A stretch of 57,745 bases of DNA from Hirudo medicinalis (Eukaryota > Annelida > Clitellata > Hirudinida > Hirudinidae), in assembly GCA_011800805.1 (NCBI GenBank), contig MPNW01000416.1, positions 1 to 57,745 of the forward strand, read 5' to 3'. The notes beneath the pieces are model-generated. The model was not told the DNA's origin and did no database searches. It saw only the letters and a list, made by a program, of their open reading frames with translations. A program made the translations under genes and the position numbers. This document shows, piece by piece, positions 26,053 through 36,695 of this stretch (position 1 is the first letter of the stretch; every line of letters starts with the position of its first letter).

Positions 26053-28174
26053 TCACGGCTTCCTTCCTGGGAGGTACTGGATGCTGTTGATCCCCTGGAA
26101 GTGTCTCTTAAGGTTCTGGTTGTCTGCCCATTGTGAGTCGTAGTACGAGTCGTCCGTGCACTCCTCCAGTTTCTGAAGGATTGTCGTTCGACGACGAATG
26201 ACATTGATTAATGGTGTTTAATGTGTTAAATAAAATTAATATGTCAGTGTCAATTGATGTCATCTGATGTTAAAATACCCCAGTGATGAGCATCATGGCG
26301 ATAGCGTTTTTGACGATAAATAATATCATCATCAGTGCAGCGTCACAACATTCTTATCAGATCTATGTTAAGTCGACTTAGGAGAGGTGCAAAATGCATG
26401 GGTCAGAAAATATTATGCAAATTAGGCTTCATAGATATCAGTCATATTCATATCTCATAAAGCCAAAAAAGATCATCAATAATGATATAATAGTCTTCAA
26501 CATGGACATTAATTGTATGCAACTAGGTCGCGAGTGTCCAAGCTATGACCCACTTTCATCTGTTCCTGTCTCCTGTAATAGTAAGCCATCATCTCCTTTT
26601 GTTCTTTTTCACTCACAACTGGTTCTCTTGCCGGGAAACCTTTTCCTTTCTGTGGCAATGAACGGATAAGGATTGGATTAAATTCAATATGGTCGAACAA
26701 TTCTAACGTTTTATAATTAAATGCAGAATAACTATTCGCTCAGCTGAGAAGGTCTTAACTCAGTTTAATCCATCTAAGATGAGGAACGCAACATTCAAAG
26801 AACAAGCAGTCAATTGAAGTTATTAACAACTGTAATTGTTCAACAATTATAAATTATAAATTAATGGTCAATCATACCACACTGGTTAGGCAATCATGAG
26901 CCTCCTACCTGCAGTTTTACTATGAGCTTTGTTTTCTCATTCATTCCGATAAAATCGCTGAGCTTCTTCCCCCTTGTCAGCTCTTTGCCAGCCCAATAAA
27001 GTGTGGCTTTGTCGAGGTCGACGATGTCCAGGGATGCCTGATTGGTCATACACAAATAACAGGAATTCAACTCAATCCATGGTTATCTAAGCTCAATGAT
27101 GCAAAGGTGAAATGATGCACAAAGGCCAATACCTGAGTGCCGGACAAATCCTCCTTGTCCTCGAACTCCATCCTGATGGGGTCATGGGGAGGAAGGCCCA
27201 TCGGGTAGACGATCATTGTCGCCCCCCTCAGGATCTGAACGGCTTCATGGGTTTCAGCAATCGTGAGGCACTGGTTCAGCTCGACTCTTTTCTGAACGAA
27301 CGGAACGTTGGATGAATGATGGTGATGATAAATAATTTAAATAATTTTTTTAAAATATCTGTTTTTATTCCTCAAAATAAGGAAACATTTCAACCAATTA
27401 TGCATGCACCCAATCTTGGATCTCTCGCATGCAGTGAACCTGGCCGATTGGCATAATCAGTGAACAAGTCTTCGATTAACTACTTAACTAATTAAAATGA
27501 AAGTCTCACTTTGCTTATCATGTCTTTTGCCTCCTTGACGGTTTTCTTGAGAAGCTCGGCCATCTGCTCGTTCGGGGCTAATGAAAAGAATCCCATGGAG
27601 TGAATCGAATCAATGATTTGACAACAAAAATGTCATGCATTCTACTGATTAACAATAACTTAAGTGCAGGCCAACAAATTCAACGCAAAAAATTCAAATG
27701 GACATAAGATTTAAGATGGCTGGTAACAATTCCTTACCTTTTCCATTCCTCCGACCAATTTCATCCTTCTTCTCAACAAAGCCCCCACTGGGGATGCAGG
27801 ACTCCCCCCATTCATCCCTCAACCTCAAATCCTCCACCTGCTCGTCAGTCAACCCCTGCATGTTCGGGGGAAGGCTCGTGCCGTGCTCCGCTAGCTCCTC
27901 GATTTCTAATGGGTGGATGTGTTAATGAGACAAATGCTGATCATACAAACAATATAATATTTGTGGATAGCTACAATAGCTAATAAGGCAGCGGCAGTGA
28001 TTACAACAATAATCTCGTCAACGATTCCAACTGACCACCGCAGATCCGATACACCTTCAGTCGGGTGTTAAACAGTTCGACAAGCTCCTTGATGAGGTCG
28101 TCGATGGCGACTGATGTGGTTGTTTCGTGAATAAATTGATTCTCATCGCCCTTCTTCACCTGGAGTCTCACCAT
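26053..28174 (-). CDS. CFAP298: Cilia- and flagella-associated protein 298
   Basis: Seven minus-strand exons (28174-28036, 27905-27738, 27577-27510, 27291-27133, 27037-26909, 26649-26554, 26172-26053) join with phases 1, 1, 0, 0, 0, 0 into 292 residues, close to the usual length of about 290. Family landmarks are the start MVRLQVKKGDENQF, then EELAEHGTSLPPNMQGLTD, MIVYPMGLPPHDPIRMEFED, the ubiquitin-like C-terminal part with GKELTRGKKLSDFIGMNEKT, GFPAREPVVSEKEQKEMM, and the closing WADNQNLKRHFQGI. CFAP298 (C21orf59, Kurly) is needed in the cytoplasm for assembly of outer dynein arms and for planar polarity of motile cilia. All parts of the protein are present and intact. The initiating ATG is fixed by homology at the first residues. 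It is convergent with the SP-RING gene. Confidence 0.96.
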
Positions 28175-28828
28175 TGTTGGTAATCTAACTTTTATAATGG
28201 TGATTAAAATGATGTTAACTCAACAGCATAACATTTGAAAGGTGGGGTAAACTAAAACTAAATAAATGTAAAACCAACTGCAACAAAATCGTAAAAAAAT
28301 AATGCATAATTTTAGTTTCCAGTGACAAACTTAAGTCACTTCAAAAAACTAGCATTTCAAATAATTCTAGCCCCTTAAATGACACATCAGTTACATTTTC
28401 AAAATTCAAACCTTGGATAAAAATCAAAGTAAATCATTTCCAACCTAATCCTTATTCAGAAAGCGTAGAACTCAATCCTTCGATGCTCCTATCAACAAAT
28501 CTAGAATTATCCGTATCGCCAATGGAGACTGTAAACATTTCTTTCGTGATTGACTAAGATTTAATTTTTTTAAATAAAAAAATAAAACATGATTATATAA
28601 AATATTAGAAATCATTTGTTAAATAAATTATCAATTTTAATCTTTTTTTACTTTACTAGATTTCCATCGAAAAGGTACGCGTTTTGAATTGGCAATAAAT
28701 TCGTATAAGAAAATTAAGTCAATTTTTAATATTTATTCCATACACTATGCCATAAGCCAGTCTACAATATAAGCTACAACATCGCAGTTCCGCAGATGCC
28801 AACGAAATTTCCAAGAAATATTTAAACG

Positions 28829-29065
28829 TCGGGTACACTGAATGGCAGGTCTAGAGATGTTGTTGGCCCACAGATCTGGAATAGACTCTCCCTCTTCGAT
28901 TACCAACACTGATCCAGTCGGATTTCACTCCGCCCTCAAAAGCTTCTTCTTCAGAGAAAGCTTCCCTCTACATTAGTAGTCTTGAAGTTCTGTTGTACAT
29001 GCGCCGCTCTAATCAAATTCTGTATCGTTATCGTTACCTCACATTAAACATTACATTAGCAAAAT
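28829..29065 (+). mobile_element. Decayed 3' end of a non-LTR retrotransposon
   Basis: Broken plus-strand frames read like the extreme C-terminus of a LINE ORF2: SRDVVGPQIWNRLSLF, then, after a frame change, FHSALKSFFFRESFPLH. This is the usual VFGPRxWNSLP...FKxxLKxxLF pattern. Stops and shifts show it is dead. No other part of an element is recognisable nearby. Confidence 0.55.
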
Positions 29066-30547
29066 GAAAGAACGTCAGATTATACTTAGCGGATATATAA
29101 TATTTTTGTAATTCCATGATATGTATAATTTTGGTCCAAGACACATGGAACGCAGTTTAAATAAAATTTTCAGAACACTTTATTAAAATAGTTTTGAGAA
29201 CATTTAAGTTATAGTTGCATAAAATTTGCTAAAATTTCACGAAGTTTTAAGTAAAATTTTTAAGGCAGTGGCAATTTAAGAGCTTGTAACAGATCGCCAA
29301 GGTGCCGTCTGCCAACATTTCCATGAAATTAGACCCAAAGCAAATAACCCGTCGCTTGAGGAAATGAATGCGAAAAGATTACGTCGCGCGAGAGTTTTCA
29401 TTTTGAAGCCAAAAATGATTTACTAAAATTAAATCACTAATTAAATTATTAATTAAAGCACAAAAATCTAAAGACATGGCAGCAGTCCCAGGAGCATAAA
29501 AAGCCATATCAACGAACATTTCACTTGTTCTTTACTGAAGCCACACCGGGTCCACAAATAAGTCTTTATGATTGTCAGCGGTGATAAAACCTTGTGGTTG
29601 CAGCAATTGTAGCAGGCGACTTCAGTTGCTTGTAGTGACTGCGACAGAAGCAGTCGGCAGCGTGAAGGACATCTTTCGACATCTTTTAGATCTAGTTTAT
29701 CCACTTAGAATCCTGAAAACCGATTTAACAGAACCAGCAATTAAAAAGTGGCATAATTGTCGACCGTCGTACGCTCCATAAAGCAAGAACTCAAATGAAC
29801 GTTTCACAATCATATTCGTCTTGTTTTGTTCGCATCCAAGGACGTGATAAATTGCTGAGAACACTTTGTTCATAACCTCAAGTAAGTTAAATACAGTCAC
29901 TGTACTCTGAGTATTTTCTTCTAGAAGTAATTGGAGTAGCAATGTCAGTATTTCACTAAAAAAGAATCGAATTCATTTTATTTTTACTTTTACTTGGTAG
30001 TTCATTTAAAAAAAAATTTAAATAATTTGTATAATTTTAATTTAAAAAAAAATTTATTTCCTACAATTTGAACAATTTGAAATCAAATGTCTATTTCAAC
30101 CCAAATGTGTAAGCTATAAACCTTAAGTTGTCTTTGGCCAAATTTTGACTCCTTATAATAATTTATTATATTTATTAATTATTATTAATGTCTTATCGTA
30201 ATTTATTTGTTACAATCAATTATCTTGATTTAACTTCTCAAAAATAATAACTATAGTTATTATCAATAACTTTACCGGCAGTTCCGTTGTAAAAGCTTCA
30301 AAACAACTTCAATAACTTCTATAACTTCAAAATTCCAATAAACAATTTCCTCAGCTCATAATTAATATTTGTTAGTATATTATAATTATATTATAATTAT
30401 TATCCACTCCGTAAAGCCTCAAACTCTCATTTAGCCAACCTGTGTTGCCAATTGCATCCATCCGACCAATCGTACTTGATTGATGGCGTGGACTTTCATT
30501 GAGAAAAAAAGAAGTGAATATCTTATTGGTCCTCAATAAATTTATGA
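29066..30547. other. Intergenic, no gene seen
   Basis: AT-rich. Short frames at 29468-29942 and 30372-30596 have neither recognised motifs nor supporting splice sites. The missing signal-peptide exon of the gene that follows could lie here, but I could not identify it. Confidence 0.35.
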
Positions 30548-31981
30548 ATGGAGGGGCTATTTTCGGTCCATCTTTACGAACCAGTCTATGGACCACGGCA
30601 CACTTGGCTGAACTTTAGAACAGGAAGAGGAAATGAAGAAAGATGGGGAGACTGGGTGAGGGAGAAGAGCAGGAGGCAAGAGACAGAAGGATGTGACGTT
30701 TATAAGGAACCAGCCACGACGAAGATCCGAGTCGTCCATGAAGGAAGAGATTTGGAAAATTTGCCGAAGTCATCGTAAGGATTTGTTTTACTTTTGCTTT
30801 TTCAAACTGAAGTTATGAAATTATTAATTTATTTTTATTATTTCTAATTAATTATTATTGCTTTTTTAATAATTACATTTGTTGTTATAATTTTGAATAT
30901 TATCCTAAGTATATCGTTTGTGCTGTCATATTTTTATAGGTTCATCACCACTTTGTTTAAGTTAGGGAAAGCCAGTGGCGCATCCAGGGAGTGTTAGAAC
31001 CCCACCCAGAAAAATTTCTGGGTGCGCCCCTGGGTAAAAACATTTATTTCAACATTTAGCACGTTAGCTTGTGATTAATATATAATAAAATATTATAAAT
31101 CCATTAAGGTAATTATTAATTTGATTTTTATTTATTTTTGATTATTAGATGTATTATTTTGCATATTAAAATATTTTCAAATATTTCAGCATTAAATCAA
31201 TTTTTATTTATATCTAGTATTTAATAATTGTCTATATTTAAACTTGTTTATTTCTAAAAGTTCTAAAAGTTAAACATCGTCTATTGTCAACAAATGAGTT
31301 GATTTTTTGTAGACTGTTCTAAAGTCTCTGACTTCTGCTAATAAACTTACTGTCCATTATCATGTCGAATAGTTACAAATCGTGGATAATTGTATGTAAT
31401 TATAACATTAAATATAAATTATTGGTTAATTAAAAAAAATAATTGGCAGAATTAAAATCATTTATACTGATTTCAAATTATAAACTTCAAAAGAGAATCA
31501 TGGAAATAAGAGAAAACGAAAAATTAGAATTGAAATAATTGTTGAAAAAAAACAAACAAACAAAAAATACACAAGACCAATAACCATGGAACATGAAAGG
31601 CTGATGTGATTGCAGATGATGCATAAAAGGAGGCAAACGTTTCTCATCTTCCTTGTCATCATCCACTGCTGTGAGAATCCTTGTTTTGGCGCTTTTACGC
31701 TCCAGTGAACTTGTGACATTCACGAACTGCTAAGTTTACATTAAAGCTTACATTAAAGCAATCGATTTACACCTATTAATGATCTATTAATCGTCTAATT
31801 GACATTTAAAACATTCCAAGAGTTATTCAATTGATTAAATCATTTAATTAATCATAAATTGTTTGTTTTAATTTTTGACATCACGATCGATCGAGATCGC
31901 TTTGGAAGTTAAGACAATGTAATAATGCATAACTAATAACTAACGATAGGAAAAATAAATGAAGTAGTAATAGTAGTAGTA

Positions 31982-32014
<33 letters not shown>

Positions 32015-34859
32015 GATGATGATGATGATGATAATGTTAATAATAACACTAATAAATATATTCTATTGATAATCAAGTAACTTGATGTTAATTTAGTTTC
32101 TGACGTCATCCACACAACACGTTCTGCCACTGGGAAACTTGACAAGAATCATGGGTAAATGAGTTGATCTTTATCAGTAATAAATTTACATATTTATTTC
32201 CACTTAATTAATTTATAGCATTAGTAAATAGCGATTATTATTTTTAATTAATTCCAGAAAGTATGGATAATAATAACATATTAAGGCTTATTGTTTATTA
32301 TTGCGCCGTATAATAAACCTTTTGTATTTAGCCGGTCTTTTAAGTGCATCCGAATGGGATGTGAAGGCACTTTTTAATCGATCTACCATTTATATAGCGC
32401 CCCTACCCGAGGGCGTTCCCTGGCGGTGCAGGCTGGGTTGCGAACACGACACATTACGACTGTTGCTATTACGACCGCATGCAGGAACGCAGCCCATTTG
32501 GCCAACATAAACGCCAATTTACATACAGGTGATATCAGTGTCTTCATAGGACGTATGAACTTTTAATGTCGTGCTTTGTAGGTAGTTATAAGTTATGTTT
32601 GAATCACGCTACAATATTCAATACACAATATTCAGATATTGAATCTCAATGTAAGGTTAAGGAGACTATATCAGGAAACGATATCCCATGAAGATATTAT
32701 ACTATCAAGTCATTGGCTGCCTCAACCTTGTCATGGGTTAGGGTTAGGATTAGGGTAATTTTTGTAAAGTTATTGTGAGAAGAATAACCACTAACAAGAT
32801 TATAATATCGTAATCAAATTTCAATTAATTACTTATTCATAAATTAGATTTAACTTAACTTAAAATGTCTAATTTAAACATTTGTAGAAAATTGAATGAT
32901 TAAAGTTAGAATTAGTGTATCATTAAGTACTCATTCATCGTCAGCATCAACTCACATCAGCACCTCAGTCACCGTCTACTCACCGCTGAATCAATCAACC
33001 CTTAATTTCTCGCATTCCCAGGACCAAAAGCACTGAAGATGTCCATTACCCATCGTTAGCAAACCTCGCCACTTTGAAACACAGCCACGATAATGGAATC
33101 ATCCAGACGAAACCAGATGAGAACGACAGTGGCGACAGCAACTTCTCCGCCGCTCCAAACGCTGCTGACGTCGCAGCTGATCAGCATGACGGCGCATCAA
33201 TTGAAATGCCCGGGTACGAACAATTTCAGGATTTGCTTCCATAAATTTCAATCTGAGAAAGTCGAATTACAGATTCAAGAATGTTGAAACAATGTTTGTT
33301 TAACAATTACAAAATTAATTCAATTTTGTAGTTATCTCATTGGTTAGTTAATCCACAACAAGCACCTGTTTCCAGAACTCACATCACTCCGATGGCCAGG
33401 CGCGGACTGGGAGGCAGGCGATTATCGAAAAGATTCGCTCTGAAACCGATTAAACGAAACGATAACAACAAAGGAGAACAATCTTTTTCCCAAACCTCAT
33501 TCAATGGATCCCATCAAGAATTTCCAGAAGGCGCAAAATCCATAATCAGTAATTTGGGAAGATTACTCAACAGTCCAAGATACTCGGTCGAGCCAAAGAA
33601 GTTCAATTTGAAATTCTCAAAGACACCAGACATCGAGAAGGTGACAACTCAAGTCGACAGGCAGGTGGATCCAATTCATGCCTGCGTTGAGGCTTACTGC
33701 TCCAGGTCAGACTGGGAGCTGGAGGACTACCTTAGCTGCATTTCACACCATTGCTTGGCCACTGTCGCCATTTCGGGCAAAAGAGATTTGGAAGGGAAGA
33801 ATATTTTCTCAGTTTTTTCTTCAAGGCAAAAACTAAGACCTTCAAAATCTAGTTTTTCGATTGAACTTAATCGAGGAGACATTAATGAAACCAATGATCA
33901 GAAAGCCATCAACCAGCAGTCGGTACTGGAGTTGTTACGCAAGATGCTGAAGATTAGCAGAGATAACTCCGAAGTTAAAGGTCTTCTCTTGACCCTCCCA
34001 AACTCGCACCATCTGCCCCTGGATGACATCAATAGAAGTTATCGATATGTCGATGAAGAAACCAATGGTCAGGAAGTCGTTGATAATATCGATAAAGTCA
34101 AAGAAGGTGATGATTTACCAGAGGTTGGGGAAATTTTATTTGATAAAATATTATTAATAGATTCCACATATGTGTGCATTTTTATTTCCATCTGCCTCGA
34201 ATAATTAATTAATAATATATCAAAATGATATTTAAATTGCGAGTAAGATAATAATAGATCAAGAAAATACATTATAATTTAATCTAATTTATATTAGTAG
34301 ACTTAATACTATTCGCCTGCAATACAATACACTTTTACATAATTTTTCATCTGGCACAACAACTTTTTCATACAAATAAAAACTCACACTAAAATAACTC
34401 ACATTATACTATTATTCTCTATTTATAACCAGTGGCTGAATTAATGAGCTTAATTACTTAATTATTAATATTATTATTTCTCTACCGATTCGACTGAAGA
34501 TCAAGCGATGGTTGAAGTACATGCTAGGACATGAAAAATCTTGGACCCAACACGACAACAACAGTAACAGCAACAACAGCTACAGGAGACGACGAAGTCA
34601 CGAAATTCAGTTTGAGAAGTCACCACATATCATGGTCACAAACTCCAAACAACGACGAAACAATTTCGATAACAACAACAACCAGCGTATGAAGAAAGAA
34701 AAGCTAAAACCTGATGCTACGCCTATAGCGGAACTGGCAGCCAGATTGTCCAAGAGAGGTTTCAACGATGTCTACAATACCTGCGTCCAAAGTAACTGTG
34801 GACATGACGGGAGCAGAGGATTAGTTTACTACAGCTGCATACAGAACCACTGCGGCTGA
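30548..34859 (+). CDS. Putative secreted/neuropeptide-like precursor, two 4-Cys modules
   Basis: I do not recognise this gene. Exons ending at 30774, then 33022-33213, 33376-34123 and 34500-34859, join in phases 2, 2 and 0. The first exon is open from ATG 30548, but its true 5' border is unsure and no signal peptide is seen, so an upstream exon is probably missing. Residues are mostly polar with many basic pairs (KR, RRRR, KKEK). Exon 3 holds HACVEAYC...LSCISHHC, followed by AISGKR, a plausible amidation and cleavage site. Exon 4 ends with LSKRGFNDVYNTC...YSCIQNHCG and stop. Both modules have exactly C-x4-C-x12-C-x4-C. Dibasic sites before and after, and the duplicated cysteine frame, suggest a processed peptide precursor; this is inference. 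Small secreted helical-hairpin peptides are an alternative. Confidence is good that the exons are coding and moderate for the role. Confidence 0.6.
30972..31035. repeat. Short palindrome-bearing element, MITE-like
   Basis: An 18-bp near-perfect palindrome (CCCAGAAA-AA-TTTCTGGG, 31005-31022) is flanked by GTGGCGCATCCAGG on the left and TGCGCCCCTGGG on the right, which are partly inverted copies. It looks like a solo transposon end or collapsed foldback element, inside an intron of the cysteine-module gene. Confidence 0.4.
31960..32035. repeat. AGT/AAT/GAT microsatellite
   Basis: Compound trinucleotide run in the first resolved intron of the cysteine-module gene. Confidence 0.85.
32332..32500 (+). 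repeat. Dispersed hairpin-rich repeat, copy 2
   Basis: Very similar to copy 3 on the minus strand at 56934-57112 along almost the whole length, and to copy 1 at 15368. It contains the arms GCCCCTACCCGAGGGC and GGGTTGCG...GGAACGCAGCCC. It lies in the intron between 30774 and 33022. Confidence 0.92.
32734..32758. repeat. Short interstitial telomere-like repeat
   Basis: GGGTTAGGGTTAGGATTAGGG, i.e. about four TTAGGG units with one changed base, inside an intron. Confidence 0.8.
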
Positions 34860-34929
34860 TTATTGAAGGCGTTGATTATTGATATTGAAATGTTTCAACA
34901 TCAGTCAAGCGAATTTTAACCGTAGACTT

Positions 34930-34935
34930 AATAAA
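34930..34935 (+). terminator. Polyadenylation signal of the cysteine-module gene
   Basis: AATAAA 71 bases after the stop, followed by a GT-rich stretch (TTGTGTTTTGTTTTCC), a good poly(A) context. Confidence 0.7.
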
Positions 34936-36695
34936 ATACCATTGCATTGTGTTTTGTTTTCCTGGTTTTGGCTTTCAACGGGTCTTTAATAAAAATCTTG
35001 GTTTCTTCATTTTACAAAATGGAAGAGTGGCAATAGTTCATTTCGAATGACCAGTAATTGTACAAAAATTCTTAAATGTCTAAAACTTCGAGACAAAATT
35101 TTCGGAAGACTTTCTAAACCAAGAAAATACTAATAATAGTGACGTAGTATTTACTTTCCTGTCCTGCGTTCCACAACGTAACGATTAAAAAAGTTAACTT
35201 AGGATGTTTCTCCTAATTTTCAAACTGCATTAATTACTTTATATTTTTAAATCAATATTTTATATAAAAAAAATTAAATTGCTTCTTCGTCGTTCAAAGC
35301 AGAAAAAAATTTTTCCAAGGGTTTAATACATTTTAGAACGCAACCTCTGTTAAGTTCCATGGAAAACAGACGAAACGAAATCCGTATCAGTCTCGCTACT
35401 ACTTCAACAGGCCCGGAATGTTAAGTCGTCATCGCTGGCATTTCAAAAATCCAAATATTCTAACTCATCTGTATGAATATTCGGGATCAAAATAAAGATC
35501 GAATTAAAGGCCTTAACGCCATAAGCATTGCTTCGTTGCTAGCGAGGAAGCCCCGACCAGATTTTATAGTTTTTCACAAACATCGAACCACCTAGAGTTG
35601 GGAAAATTTGTGTGGAGACGGTTTTATTCAACAATCACCTGGATTTAAAAAATAAATAAAAATCACTTCTTTCCAGACTCAGTATTAACGCCGAGAACAA
35701 CAAATTGATGTTATTAACAATAAAGCTGCAATTAAATAAGCAGACCTGGCTTTGCTCTTAATGAGAATGTAGGGCTTCCACTTGAGCAAGCTTCACAGGA
35801 GATATTTAGCGAATGTTACGAGGCCACGGCCAATTCAGTAAATCATTAGGCTTTATTACTACTTAACAAGGACAAGGACAAGGAAATATTATCATAATAT
35901 TCTGATGATTAAAAATGAATGAATACAGAGATAATACTTAGATATCTAAATAAAGCATAAATTGACTTGCATCATCAACAAATGGCTTCAAAGATCGGAC
36001 GTCATCTTTTCATCGAACATCTCATTCTATAGACAGCCATGGTATAGTCAATACCATAATCATCATGCTAATTAATTATAACGGCTAATTAATAAAGAAC
36101 AAATAATGAGAATAACATCCGTTACCGAGGCAACAAATCCATGGTAAAATGAATTTGTCTCCGACCATTCCCAAGATGTGATCATTGTCGAGTACATCTG
36201 TTAACTGATCAATTAAGTGACTAACTAACCATCAACGATGGGAAGCAAAAACCATCGAAAAATATAAATTGAAACGAGAGGAGGAAAAACATCAAAAGTC
36301 TCATCTGCTCTAAAATAAAAACTGTCGAACAATCTGGAGTTTTCAATAATGGTGACGATGACGATGTTGATGTTTAGTATCGATGATGATCGTGATAGTT
36401 TCGTCAACAACGGAAGTACGCAATAAGGCCACAATGGATACAATCGAAGGCACAAAAGTGTCTCAAAAACAAACTCAAAGTGAACAAACTCAGCGATCAA
36501 TACTAATAAATCGGGATCAATTTAAAACAATTAAAAATGCTGGGTCACCAATAACAACAGAGGGAGATCAAGGATTGCGGGAAAGATGGCGGCGATGATG
36601 ATGATGACGATGGCAATGGAAAAAAGACTGTCATGGCAGTAGAAATCCTGATGATGATGCCTTGGAGATCAACTGCGGTAGTTTAGAGGTAGCAC
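34936..36695. other. Convergent intergenic region, no gene seen
   Basis: AT-rich DNA between two genes that point at each other. It probably includes the 3' UTR of the TPM-domain gene. Short frames at 36225-36598 carry no motif. Confidence 0.45.

Noticed and set aside
29468..29942. Overlapping frames on both strands
   Set aside because: No family motif, and the two strands give equally long frames, so neither is supported.
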